Under the pieces are notes generated by a model that was not told where the DNA came from, did no database searches, and saw only the letters and a list, made by a program, of their open reading frames with translations. Both the position numbers and the translations under genes were made by a program. 64,000 nucleotides of DNA from Anaeromyxobacter diazotrophicus. GTDB lineage: Bacteria > Myxococcota > Myxococcia > Myxococcales > Anaeromyxobacteraceae. This document shows positions 8,881 through 17,800 of the stretch, one piece after another. Each line of letters begins with the position of its first letter. The first letter of the stretch is position 1. The stretch spans positions 124,001 through 188,000 of the forward strand of contig NZ_BJTG01000006.1 in the NCBI RefSeq assembly GCF_013340205.1. Reading direction: 5' to 3'.

Positions 8881-9501
8881 ATGCTAACGCCGCTCGTCCA
8901 CCTCGTCACGGACCGCCGGCTGGTGCCCGAACTGGGCGCCGCGGTCGCGGCCGCCCTGAGGCGGGCACCTCCGGGGACCGTGGCGGTCCACCTCCGGGAG
9001 AAGGACCTCGGCGGCCGGGAGCTCCTGGCCCTCGCCCGCGCCCTCGGCGCGACCTGCCGGTCCGCCGGGCAGCGCCTCCTCGTCAACGACCGCCTGGACG
9101 TGGCGCTCGCCGCCGGCGCGGACGGCGTGCACCTGCCCTCGTCCGGCGTGCCGCCGGCGGAGGCCAGGCGGCTGCTCGGCCCGGGGCGCCTCGTCGGCGT
9201 CTCGTGCCACGGCGAGGAGGACGTGGCCCGCGCCCGGGGTGGGGGGGCCGACTTCGCCACCTTCGGCCCGGTCTTCGCGACACCCTCCAAGGCCGCCTAC
9301 GGCCCGCCGGTGGGGCTCGCCGCGCTGGCGCGCGCGGCGCGGCTGGGGCTCCCGCTCGTGGCGCTGGGCGGGATCGAGTTGGAGACGGCGGGCGCGGCGC
9401 GGGAGCACGGCGCGCGCGGGGTGGGGGTCATCCGGGCCTGGCTCGGCGCGCCCGACCCGGGCGCCGCGGTGCTGGCGCTCTGGCAGGCGATCCGCGCTTG
9501 A
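8881..9501 (+). CDS. thiE: Thiamine-phosphate synthase ThiE
   Basis: 206 residues. ThiE joins hydroxymethylpyrimidine diphosphate and thiazole phosphate to thiamine phosphate. TIM-barrel motifs: 'HLVTDRRL', 'VAVHLREKDLGGREL' (Arg/Lys binding diphosphate), 'LLVNDRLDVALAAGADGVHLPSSG', 'GVSCHGEEDVARA', 'ADFATFGPVFATPSK', 'PLVALGGI'. An in-frame ATG at 8872 is a possible alternative start; neither has a clear Shine-Dalgarno. It is separated from thiSG by one opposite-strand gene, so it has its own promoter, not identified. Confidence 0.93.
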   Translation: MLTPLVHLVTDRRLVPELGAAVAAALRRAPPGTVAVHLREKDLGGRELLALARALGATCRSAGQRLLVNDRLDVALAAGADGVHLPSSGVPPAEARRLLGPGRLVGVSCHGEEDVARARGGGADFATFGPVFATPSKAAYGPPVGLAALARAARLGLPLVALGGIELETAGAAREHGARGVGVIRAWLGAPDPGAAVLALWQAIRA

Positions 9502-9560
9502 GGCGGCGCGCGCACGGCGCTACACCGCCCCCCGTCCCGCCGCCTCGAGGAGCGCCGCGC

Positions 9561-10223
9561 ATGCACGACCGCCACGACCACGACCGCGACCACGGCCACG
9601 ACCTCGACCGCGGCCACGGCGGGCCGGCGCACGGGCGGCGGGCCCACGGCAACCCGGACGACCTCGACGCCTACGTCGCGCGCCTCACCGGACCGGAGCG
9701 GGACGCGTGGCAGCGGCCGGACGAGGTGCTGGCCGCGCTCGGCGTCGAGCCGGGCCAGACGGTGGCCGACGTCGGCGCCGGGCCCGGGTACTTCACGCTG
9801 CGCCTGGCGCGGGCGGTGGGGCCGCGGGGCCGGGTGTACGCGGTCGAGGTGGTGCCCGAGCTGCTGGGCGTGCTGCGGGCGCGGCTCGACGGCGCCGGGG
9901 TCTCGAACGTGGTGCCGCTCCTCGCGCGCGAGCGCGACTCGCTCCTGCCACCCGCCTCGTGCGACCGCATCCTGGTGGCGGACACCTTCCACCACTTCCC
10001 GGACGGCGTCGCGTACCTGCGCCACCTCGCGGCGGCGCTCCGGCGCGGCGGGTTGCTGGCGAACGTCGACTTCCACCGGCGCGAGACGCCGGTGGGGCCG
10101 CCGCTCGAGCACCGCGTCTCGCGCGAGGACTTCCTCGTCGCCGCCGACCGCGCCGGGCTGGCGGTGATCGGCGAGCCGACCTTCCTGCCCCATCAGTACC
10201 TGGTGCTGATGCGGCCGAGGTGA
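9561..10223 (+). CDS. Class I SAM-dependent methyltransferase with His/Asp-rich N-terminus
   Basis: 220 residues. Motif I 'VADVGAGPGYFTLRLAR' (near 74), 'VYAVEVVPELL' and the post-core 'DRILVADTFHHFPDGVAYLRHLAAALRRGGLLANVDFH' region mark a Rossmann methyltransferase of the UbiE/ArsM-like type. Substrate is unknown. The first ~30 residues are an unusual His-Asp-Arg-Gly run produced by CGACCN hexamers; it could bind metal or be a repeat expansion. The ATG follows GAGGAG with 9 nt spacing. The 3' end overlaps the convergent MauE gene by 31 nt. Confidence 0.78.
   Translation: MHDRHDHDRDHGHDLDRGHGGPAHGRRAHGNPDDLDAYVARLTGPERDAWQRPDEVLAALGVEPGQTVADVGAGPGYFTLRLARAVGPRGRVYAVEVVPELLGVLRARLDGAGVSNVVPLLARERDSLLPPASCDRILVADTFHHFPDGVAYLRHLAAALRRGGLLANVDFHRRETPVGPPLEHRVSREDFLVAADRAGLAVIGEPTFLPHQYLVLMRPR
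9574..9620 (+). repeat. Degenerate CGACCN hexamer tract in methyltransferase N-terminus
   Basis: About seven imperfect copies of the hexamer CGACCN (CGACCA, CGACCG, CGGCCA, CGACCT variants), read in frame as His-Asp/Arg-Asp/His-Gly. The same hexamer appears in addA and the DUF3108 gene but in a different reading frame. Confidence 0.5.
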
Positions 10224-10681
10224 GCGCCGCCGGCCGAGGGCGACGAGGCCTCCGCCGCGGGGCGTCGAGCGCGGCCCAGCGCGAGCACGATCCCGGCCGG
10301 CACCAGCATGAAGAGGTCGCGCACCACCGTCCACCAGTCGGCCGGCTCGTCGCCGCCGAAGCAGCCGCAGCGCAGGTCGATGCCCCGCAACAGCGCCTGC
10401 GACAGCCCGGCGATGAAGACGACCAGCATGCCCGCCGCCACCAGGGCGGCGGCGCGGGCGTAGAAGCCGGTGAGGAGCGCCAGCCCGACCACGATCTCGA
10501 TGCCGACCACCGCCGCCGCCGCCCACGGCACCAGCGCCGCGGGCACGAGCCGGTAGTTCGCGACGTCGGTGGCGAAGGCGGCCAGGTCGGGCACCTTGGT
10601 CGCGGCGGCGTAGAGGAAGATGGCGGCCAGCGCGAGCCGGCTCGCGAGGACGAGCCCCGCGCGCGCGAGCGAGCGGCTCAC
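10193..10681 (-). CDS. DoxX/MauE-type redox-associated membrane protein
   Basis: 162 residues with four hydrophobic segments (about 8-28, 46-68, 72-92, 122-142 by eye). The motif 'LRCGCFGGDEP' after the third segment is the CGCFG signature of MauE/DoxX-like membrane proteins, which are thought to handle thiol redox chemistry. The GTG start overlaps the stop of the upstream rhodanese-like gene by 4 nt, so the pair forms an operon and probably works together in periplasmic sulfur or disulfide metabolism. The C-terminus overlaps the opposite methyltransferase gene. Confidence 0.75.
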   Translation of the reverse strand: MSRSLARAGLVLASRLALAAIFLYAAATKVPDLAAFATDVANYRLVPAALVPWAAAAVVGIEIVVGLALLTGFYARAAALVAAGMLVVFIAGLSQALLRGIDLRCGCFGGDEPADWWTVVRDLFMLVPAGIVLALGRARRPAAEASSPSAGGAHLGRISTRY

Positions 10682-11217
10682 GGCGACCCCTTGGCCGCCG
10701 TCGCCGGGGGGCCGCAGGAAGCGCAGCTTCCGGCCGCGTTGGGCGCGCGGGCGGCCGTCCAGGCGGGCCAGGCGCCGGTGAGCACCCGGACGTCCTGCAC
10801 GCCGTGCTCGAGGAGCTTCTTCGCCACCTGGTCGGCCACCGAGCAGTTCGGATCGCGGTCGTAGACCACCACCGTCTTGTAGACCCCGAGCCGCCACAGG
10901 ACGGGGTCCACCGCCTCGCCCGGCGCGAGGTGCAGCGCGCCGGTGATGTGGCCCGCCTCGTACTCGGCGCTGCTGCGCGCGTCCACGAACAGCGCGGAGC
11001 AGGCGACGCAGAGGGGCGTCGCCTCCTCGACCGAGATGCGGGGGATGGCCGCCTGGAGGCCCTGGATCTGGCAGGCCGCCCCGGGCGCGTCCGCGGCCGC
11101 CGCCACCTCGTGCCCGAGCGGCGCCGGGCGCGGCGTGAGGGCGTTGGCGCCGAGCCCGAGCAGGGATCCGGCGGCGCAGAGCGCGAGCGCGTGGCGAACG
11201 AGGGCCATCGCTCCCAT
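10678..11217 (-). CDS. Secreted/anchored rhodanese-like protein lacking the usual catalytic Cys
   Basis: 179 residues from the ATG at 11217 (ATG at 11208 also possible). A hydrophobic segment 'ALALCAAGSLLGLGANAL' is a signal peptide or anchor. A single rhodanese domain follows: 'ISVEEATPL', 'LFVDARSSAEYEAGHITGALHLAPGE', 'KTVVVYDRDPNCSVADQVAKKLLEHG', 'VRVLTGAWPAW'. In active rhodaneses the strand after VVVY begins with the catalytic Cys; here it is Asp, with a Cys four residues later. The tail holds 'CASCG'. Coupled to the MauE-like gene by a GTGA overlap. Confidence 0.75.
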   Translation of the reverse strand: MGAMALVRHALALCAAGSLLGLGANALTPRPAPLGHEVAAAADAPGAACQIQGLQAAIPRISVEEATPLCVACSALFVDARSSAEYEAGHITGALHLAPGEAVDPVLWRLGVYKTVVVYDRDPNCSVADQVAKKLLEHGVQDVRVLTGAWPAWTAARAPNAAGSCASCGPPATAAKGSP

Positions 11218-11324
11218 GGTAACCCGAAGGCGCCCGCGAGAAAGCGCGAACGCCCGCGACACGGCGCCAGCGGGGTGGACCGGCCGGCGGCGGCCCCGGG
11301 GGTGCGCCCCGCCGGGCCGGCGGG

Positions 11325-11330
11325 TATATT
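11325..11330 (+). promoter_or_regulatory. -10-like element before queD
   Basis: TATATT, an AT-only hexamer in G+C-rich surroundings, ends 9 nt before the queD ATG. No clear -35 and no Shine-Dalgarno are seen. Fits the leaderless start layout found repeatedly in this window. Confidence 0.35.
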
Positions 11331-11339
11331 GCGCGCCCC

Positions 11340-11732
11340 ATGGGCGTCCCGGTCTACGAGGTCTCCAAGGAGTTCGTCTTCAGCGCCGCGCACCAGATCC
11401 GCATGCACGGCGGGAAGTGCGAGCGGCTGCACGGCCACAACTGGCGGATCCGGGTGCACGCCCGCGCCGGCGCGCTCGACCGCATCGGCATGGTGATCGA
11501 CTTCGCCGACCTGCAGAAGATCGCCGCCGAGCTGTGCGCGCGCTTCGACCACCAGAACATGAACGAGGTGCCGCCGTTCACGGAGGTGAACACCACCGCC
11601 GAGAACCTGGCGCGCTTCTTCTACGTCGAGGGCAACCGCAGGCTCGCCGGGGTGGACGGCGGGCGGGTGACCGTGTCCAAGGTCGAGGTGTGGGAGAACG
11701 AGGGCTCGCTCGCCGTGTACCGCGAGGAGTAG
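11340..11732 (+). CDS. queD: 6-carboxy-tetrahydropterin synthase (QueD/PTPS family)
   Basis: 130 residues, normal for QueD. It converts 7,8-dihydroneopterin triphosphate to 6-carboxytetrahydropterin in queuosine (7-deazaguanine) biosynthesis. Zinc-ligand histidines are in 'FSAAHQI' and 'LHGHNW', and the catalytic Cys is in 'GGKCERLHGHNW'; 'DFADLQ', 'FDHQNMNE' and 'PTAENLA'-like 'TTAENLARF' are conserved. The Glu of 'KVEVWENEGSLAVY' binds the pterin. No queC/E/F neighbours, so the pathway is scattered. 6-pyruvoyl-tetrahydropterin synthase activity is the alternative. Confidence 0.9.
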   Translation: MGVPVYEVSKEFVFSAAHQIRMHGGKCERLHGHNWRIRVHARAGALDRIGMVIDFADLQKIAAELCARFDHQNMNEVPPFTEVNTTAENLARFFYVEGNRRLAGVDGGRVTVSKVEVWENEGSLAVYREE

Positions 11733-11768
11733 GCGAGCGCGCGGGCCGGGGGCGTCAGGCCGTCCGCG

Positions 11769-11774
11769 TATCAT
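11769..11774 (+). promoter_or_regulatory. -10-like element before addB
   Basis: TATCAT ends 6 nt before the GTG start of addB; no Shine-Dalgarno in between and no convincing -35. Confidence 0.3.
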
Positions 11775-11780
11775 CCGGCC

Positions 11781-14700
11781 GTGCCGGCCCTCTGCCTCGT
11801 CCCGACGCCGCTGCGGGCGGCGCGCGCCGCCCGCCGGCTGTGCGACGCGCAGGGAGGGGTGCTCCTCGGCGCCCACCTCACCACCCTCGACCGGCTCGCC
11901 CCGGCGGTGCTCGCGGCGGCGCGCGACCCCCGGCCCGTGCTCTCCCCGCTGGCGGAGCGGCTCCTGGCGGCCGAGGTGGGCGAGGCGACCGGCGGCCCGC
12001 TCGCGGGCGCTGGGCCGGGGAGCGGCCTCGCCGACGCCCTGGCCGCCGCGCTGGGCGAGCTGCGCCGGGCCGAGGCGAGCCCCGGCACGCTCCGCGCGGC
12101 CGCCGGCGCGCTCGGAGGCGCCGCCGGCGCGCGGCTGGCGCTCCTGGCGGGCGCGCTCGAGGCCTACGAGGCGCGCCTCGAGGCGGCGGGCGCCCTCGAC
12201 CGCGCCGGAGCGCTCCGCGCGGCCGCCGGCGCGCTCCAGCGCGGCGCCGCCCCCGAGGAGCTCCGCGAGCTCGACGTGCTGGTGGTCGAGGGCTTCCGCG
12301 CGCTCGCCCCCGCGGCGCTCGACGCCGTCGGGGCGCTGGCGCGGCGCGCCCGGAGGACCGAGCTGCGGCTGCCCTTCTTCCCGCTGCGCCCGGAGCTCTG
12401 CGCGCCGGTCGAGCCGCTCCTGCGGCGGCTCGAGGGCTGGCACGAGCTCGCCGGCGAGCGCGACGTGACGCTCGCCCTGGAGGACCTGGAGCTGGCCGGG
12501 CGCGCCCCGCGGCTCACCGCCGCGCTGGCCGCCCTCGCCGGCGGGGCGGCGGGCGCGGCGGGCGGCGACGGCGTCCTCCTGGCGGCCGCCGGGGCGGGGG
12601 AGGAGGGCGAGGCCGAGGTCGCGGCCGAGCTGGCGGCGCAGCTCGTCGAGCGCGGCTTCGCGCCGGACGAGATCGCGGTCGTGGCCCCGTCCGCCGAGCG
12701 CGCCGCGCCCGCGCTCGCCCGCGCCTTCGCCGCCGCCGGCCTGCCGTTCGCGCCCGGCTGCGGGCCCGCGCTGGCCGAGGCGGCGCCGGTGCGGGCGGCG
12801 CTCCAGGCGCTCGCGGCGGCGGTGCGCCCGGGCCGCGCCGCGCTCGAGGCCGTGGCGGCCTCGCCCTACCTCGGCGCCGCGCGCCTCCCGGCGCGGCTCG
12901 GCTACTGGCTGGACCGCGCCGGCGCGCTCGACGGGCGCGGGGATCCCGAGGCGGCGCTCCGCGCCCGGGCCGCCGCGCTGGGCTCGCCGGCGGCGGCGCG
13001 CGAGCGCGCCGAGCTCCTCCGGTCGGCGGACGCGCTGCAGGGGCTCTCCGCCTCGCTGCGGCCGCTCGGCGCGCCCGGGCTGCCGCGCGAGCACGCGGCC
13101 CGCCTCCGCGGCTACCTGGCGGCGGCGGGCGCCCGGCGCCGCGCCGCGCGCGCCCCCGCCGAGGTGGCCGCGCGCGACCTGGCGGCGCTGGGCCGGCTCG
13201 AGGACGCGGCCGACGAGCTCGCCCGCGCGCTCTCCGCGCTCGGCCGCGGGGAGCGGCGGCTCGAGGCCGCCGCGTGGGAGGCGCTCCTCGGCGCGGCCGT
13301 GGCGGGCGCCGCGGCGCCGCCGCCCGAGCCGGCGGCCGGAGCGGTGGAGCTGTGGCCGCTCTCGGAGGCGCCGGGGCTTTCGGCGCGCGCCGTCCTCGTG
13401 ACCGGCTGCAACCGGGGGGCGTTCCCGGCGGCCGGCCGGGCGGATCCCTTCCTGCGCGACCCGGAGCGCGCCGCCGTGAACCGCGCGCTGGGGAGCGCCG
13501 CGCTCGCCCCCGGGCCGCTCCGCCGCGCCGAGGGGCTGCACGCGGCGTTCTGCGCGCTCGCCGCCGGGCGGGAGGCGCTGGCGCTCACCTGGGCCGCGCC
13601 GGGGCCGGACGGCTCCGGCGGGCCGGCCTCGCCGCTCGCGCTCGAGCTGCTGGCGCTGGCCGGGGTCGCGCCGCCGGGCGCGCCCGCGGGCGAGCCGGCG
13701 CTGGCGGCCTGCCGGACCCCGGCCGGCGCGCTGCGCGCCGCGGCGCGCCTGTGGCGCGAGGGCCAGGGCGCCTCCGCGCTGGCGGCGCTCGCCGGCGCGG
13801 GCGACCTCGGGGCGCGGGCCGCCGCGGCCGGCGCCCGCGGAGCGCTGGAGCGCGAGCGGGGCGAGGCCATCGCCGGCCGCCGCGCCCACCCCTACGCCGG
13901 CGCGCTCCCGCCCGCGCTGCGGGCCGAGCTCGCGCGCGCGCTGCCCGCCGAGTGGACGCCCTCGCAGCTGGAGAGGCACGCGCGCTGCCCGTTCCAGCTC
14001 CTCGCCGCGCTGGTGCTCGGCCTGGCGGACCCCGAGGCGGCGGAGCTCGACATCGACCCGCGGGACGAGGGGCGGCTGGCGCACGCGGTCCTGGAGCGGT
14101 TCCTGCGCGCGCGGCTCGCCCGCGGCAGCGGGCCGCTGCGAGGCGGCGAGGACGAGCGCGCCGAGCTGCGCGCGGCCGCGGCCGCGCTCTTCGGGAGCTT
14201 CGAGCGCGACGGCCGGACCGGCGACCCGGCGCTGTGGGCCGGGCGGCGCGCGGCGGTGCTGGCGCGGCTCGAGCGCGTGGTGCAGGCCGAGGCGGAGGCC
14301 GCCGGGGGCGCGGCGCCGGCGCTGCTCGAGTACCGGTTCGGCGGCGACTCCGGGGTGCCGCCGCTCGCCTTCCAGGGCCCCGACGGCGAGGTGCTGCTGC
14401 AGGGCCGCCTCGACCGCGTGGACGCCGCCCCCGACCGGCTCGTCCTCATCGACTACAAGAACTCGGCGAGCCCGCTCTGGAAGCAGAAGCTCGAGCCGGA
14501 GGCGCTCGGCGAGACGAACTTCCAGGTCCCCGCCTACCTCCTCGCCGCCGCGCGCGCGCTCCCCGGCCGCGTCCGCCTGGAGGCCACCTACCTGCTCCTG
14601 CGCTCGGCGGTGCGGCTCGCCCCGTTCGCGGGCGGCGCCGACGAGCCGCTGCTCGCGGCCAGCCCCGCCGCGCGCGAGGCGGCCCGCGCGCTGGGGGTGC

Positions 14701-14837
14701 GGCCCTTCGGCGACGCGGTGGTGGAGGCGGTGGGGCGCATCCGGGCCGGCGAGCTCCCGATCGCGCCGCGCGACTGCGCCGGGTGTGCGTTCGGGGCCGT
14801 GTGCCGGGCCGAGGCGGTGGCGGAGGAGGCGCCGTGA
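11781..14837 (+). CDS. addB: AddB-like subunit with PD-(D/E)XK nuclease
   Basis: 1018 residues, GTG start. Partner of AddA in double-strand-break resection. The N-terminus ('LCLVPTPLRAARAARRL') is aligned like AddB/RexB but has no Walker A motif. The C-terminal RecB-like nuclease shows 'EGRLAHAVLERFL', 'LLQGRLDRVDA' and 'LVLIDYKNS' (D..D-x-K catalytic set). Cys in 'RHARCPFQLL' plus 'CAGCAFGAVC' form the CxnCx2Cx5C iron-sulfur staple of AddB nucleases. Central region is Ala-rich and diverged. GTGA overlap with addA and GGAGGAGG inside its end show translational coupling. Confidence 0.82.
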   Translation: MPALCLVPTPLRAARAARRLCDAQGGVLLGAHLTTLDRLAPAVLAAARDPRPVLSPLAERLLAAEVGEATGGPLAGAGPGSGLADALAAALGELRRAEASPGTLRAAAGALGGAAGARLALLAGALEAYEARLEAAGALDRAGALRAAAGALQRGAAPEELRELDVLVVEGFRALAPAALDAVGALARRARRTELRLPFFPLRPELCAPVEPLLRRLEGWHELAGERDVTLALEDLELAGRAPRLTAALAALAGGAAGAAGGDGVLLAAAGAGEEGEAEVAAELAAQLVERGFAPDEIAVVAPSAERAAPALARAFAAAGLPFAPGCGPALAEAAPVRAALQALAAAVRPGRAALEAVAASPYLGAARLPARLGYWLDRAGALDGRGDPEAALRARAAALGSPAAARERAELLRSADALQGLSASLRPLGAPGLPREHAARLRGYLAAAGARRRAARAPAEVAARDLAALGRLEDAADELARALSALGRGERRLEAAAWEALLGAAVAGAAAPPPEPAAGAVELWPLSEAPGLSARAVLVTGCNRGAFPAAGRADPFLRDPERAAVNRALGSAALAPGPLRRAEGLHAAFCALAAGREALALTWAAPGPDGSGGPASPLALELLALAGVAPPGAPAGEPALAACRTPAGALRAAARLWREGQGASALAALAGAGDLGARAAAAGARGALERERGEAIAGRRAHPYAGALPPALRAELARALPAEWTPSQLERHARCPFQLLAALVLGLADPEAAELDIDPRDEGRLAHAVLERFLRARLARGSGPLRGGEDERAELRAAAAALFGSFERDGRTGDPALWAGRRAAVLARLERVVQAEAEAAGGAAPALLEYRFGGDSGVPPLAFQGPDGEVLLQGRLDRVDAAPDRLVLIDYKNSASPLWKQKLEPEALGETNFQVPAYLLAAARALPGRVRLEATYLLLRSAVRLAPFAGGADEPLLAASPAAREAARALGVRPFGDAVVEAVGRIRAGELPIAPRDCAGCAFGAVCRAEAVAEEAP

Positions 14838-17800
14838 GCCGCATCGTCTGGGGCGAGGCGGCGCTGGCGCTGTTCCAGCTGACCGGTCCGACCGCGGTGT
14901 CGGCCGGCGCCGGCTCGGGCAAGACCACCTGCCTCGTCGAGCTCTGCCTGCGCCTCCTCTCGGGCGAGGCGACCGGCACGCCCTGCGAGCCGGGCGAGCT
15001 CGTCGCCATCACCTTCACCGAGAAGGCGGCCGCCGAGCTGGAGGAGCGGCTGCGCGAGGCGCTGGCGGCCCGCGCCGCCGCGGCCCCGGCCGGCTCCGAG
15101 GAGGCGCGCGCGTGGCGGCTCCGGCTCGCAGGCCTGGAGCGGATGGCGGTGGGCACCATCCACGCCTTCGCCGGCCGGCTCTTGCGGGAGCACGCGCTCG
15201 AGGCGGGGGTGGACCCGGCGCTGGAGGTCCTGGACGAGGAGACCTCGCAGCTCTGGCGCCGCGAGGCCGCGCGCGCGGCGCTCGTGGCGGCGCTCGACGC
15301 GGGTCGCCCCGAGGCGCGGCGGCTCGCCACCGCGCACGGCGCGGGCGGCCGCCGCGGCGGCCTCGCCGAGCTGGTGGCGGAGCTCGCGCGCGAGCGCGCC
15401 ACGCTGGGCGAGGAGGGCCCGGCGCGCCCGGCCGCGAGCGACGAGGGGGCGGCGCGCGCCGCGCGCGCGGCGGCGATCGCGGCGGCGGAGGCGCTGCTCG
15501 CGGCGCGGTCCGAGGTGAAGACCGCCACCGGCGCCCGCGCGCTGGGCGCGCTGCGGGAGGCGCTGGACGCGCTCGGCGAGGACCGGTCCGGCGCGCTCCG
15601 GGCGGAGGCCCTGAGCCGCTTCGATGCGCTCGCCGGCGCCGTCCGGCCCTGGCGGGTGGGCGCGAGCGACGGGCCCGACGCCCGGGGCCGGAAGGCGGCC
15701 CTGATCGACGCCTGCGAGGCGTTCGGGCCGCTCGCGGCCGAGGTGCTGGCCGACCCGCAGAAGCTGGAGCTGGCGGCGCTCGTGACCGAGGCCGAGGCGC
15801 GCTACGCGGCGCGCAAGGGGGCCGGAGGCGCGCTCGACTTCGACGACCTCCTCGCCCGCGCGCGCGCGCTGCTCCGGGGGGACGCGGCGCTCCGCGCCGA
15901 GCTGCGCGGCCGCGTGCGCGCGCTGCTGGTGGACGAGTACCAGGACGTCAACGCGCTGCAGGAGGAGCTCTTCCAGCTCCTCTCGCGCGACGAGCCCGGG
16001 CTCGCGCCGGGCCCGGTGCTGGTGGCGGTGGGGGATCTCAAGCAGTCCATCTACCGGTTCCGCGGCGCCGACGTGGCCGTCTTCCGCGGCGTGCTGGAGC
16101 GCCTGGCCGCGACCCCGCCCGGGCGGGCGCTGCACCTCTCGGTGAACCACCGCTCCGGCCCCGGGGTGCTGGCGCTCGTCAACGAGGTGTTCGCGCGCTG
16201 CATGCAGCCCGCCGCCTCGGACCCGCGCCCGTACGAGCTGGCCTTCTCCGAGGCCGATCGGCTCGTCCCGGTGCGGCCTCCCGGGCAGGCGCCGGCGTGC
16301 GAGCTGCTGGAGGACGGGGAGGGCGGCCCGAGCGCCGAGCGCCGGGTGCGCGAGGCGCGCGCGGTGGCGGCCCGGGTGCAGGCGCTGGTCTCGGGCGCCG
16401 CCGGGGTGGAGGTCCGCGAGCGCGGGGAGAGCGGCGCGGAGCGCGGGCGGACGCCGCGCCACGGCGACGTCGCCATCCTGTTTCGCCGCCTGACCGAGGT
16501 CGAGACCTACGTCCGGGCGCTGCGCGAGGCGGGGGTGCCGTTCCGCCTCGGCCGCGGCGGAGGCTTCTACCAGGCGCCCGAGGTGCGCGACCTGGGCGAG
16601 CTGGCGGCCGCGCTCACCGCGCCCGACGACGCGCTGGCCTGGGCCGCGCTGCTGCGCTCGCCGCTCTGCGGCGTGTCGGACGGGGTCCTGTTCGCGCTGT
16701 CCAGGCTGGGGCTCGGGACGCTCGCGCGGCGCGAGCCGGAGGCGGTCGTGGAGGCGGTCTGGGCGATGTTTGCGACCGCGAACTCGACCGCGACCTCGGC
16801 CGCGACCTCGACCGCGATGGCGACCGCGACGGCGACCGCGACCTCGACCTCGACCGAGGCGGAGCGCGCAGCCGAGGGCGAGCGGCTGCTCCGGTTCCTG
16901 CGCGCCTGGCACGCGCTGCGGGCGCTCGTCGACCGCGTCCCGGTGGACGAGCTGCTCCGGCGGGCGCTCGCGCTGCTCGACCTCGAGGCGGCGCACCTCG
17001 CGAGCCCCGACGGCGAGCGGCGGTGCGCGAACGTGCGCAAGGCGGTGGCGCTCGCGCGCCGCTTCGCCCAGCGCGGCGGCGGCGCGGCCGGCTTCGCGGC
17101 GCGCCTGCGAACCCTGGCGGCGCGGGAGGCGCGGGAGCCCGAGGCGGAGGTCGAGGCGCCGGACGCGGTCGCGCTGCTCTCGGTGCACCAGGCGAAGGGG
17201 CTCGAGTGGCCGATCGTGTTCGTGCCCGATCTCGGCGCGACCCCGCCGCGCGACGGCCGCCGGGCGGCGCGCCACCCCACGGGCGCGCTGGCGCTGGCGT
17301 TCGCCGACCCGGAGGCCGATCGCCACCACCCCACCGCCGCCCTCGAGGCGGCGCGGGAGGAGGGGCGAAGGGCGGCCGCCGCCGAGTCGCGCCGCCTCCT
17401 CTACGTGGCGCTCACCCGGGCCCGCGATCGGCTCGTGCTCTCCGGCGAGGCGGGGAGGGCGGGCGACACCTGGCGCGCGCTGGTGGAGGCGGGGCTGGCC
17501 GCCCGGCCCGAGCTGGCGTCGCGCGTGCCGCTCGCGGAGGCGGGGGCGTTCCGGGTCGGCGCGGGCGCGACCGCGACCGCGACCGCGAACGTGACCTCGA
17601 CCTCGAGCTCGACGGCGACCGCGACCTCGAACGCGACCTCGACCTCGACCGCGACCTCGACCGCGACCTCGAATGCGACCGCGATCGGAGCGCGGGGCGC
17701 GGGGGACGTGGCGCCTCCTCGCCTGGCGAGGCCCGCGCCGCCGCCCGCCGTGCGCGTCGCGGTGACCGCGCTCGCCGAGCACGCGCGCTGCCCGAGGCGC

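Noticed and set aside
1956-14084. Giant antisense or shifted ORFs such as 1956-7052 (1698 codons, minus), 2114-7084 (1656 codons, plus) and 9297-14084 (1595 codons, minus)
   Set aside because: They overlap several genes with clear motifs, are composed of Arg/Ala/Gly/Pro runs, and arise because stop codons are rare in very G+C-rich DNA.
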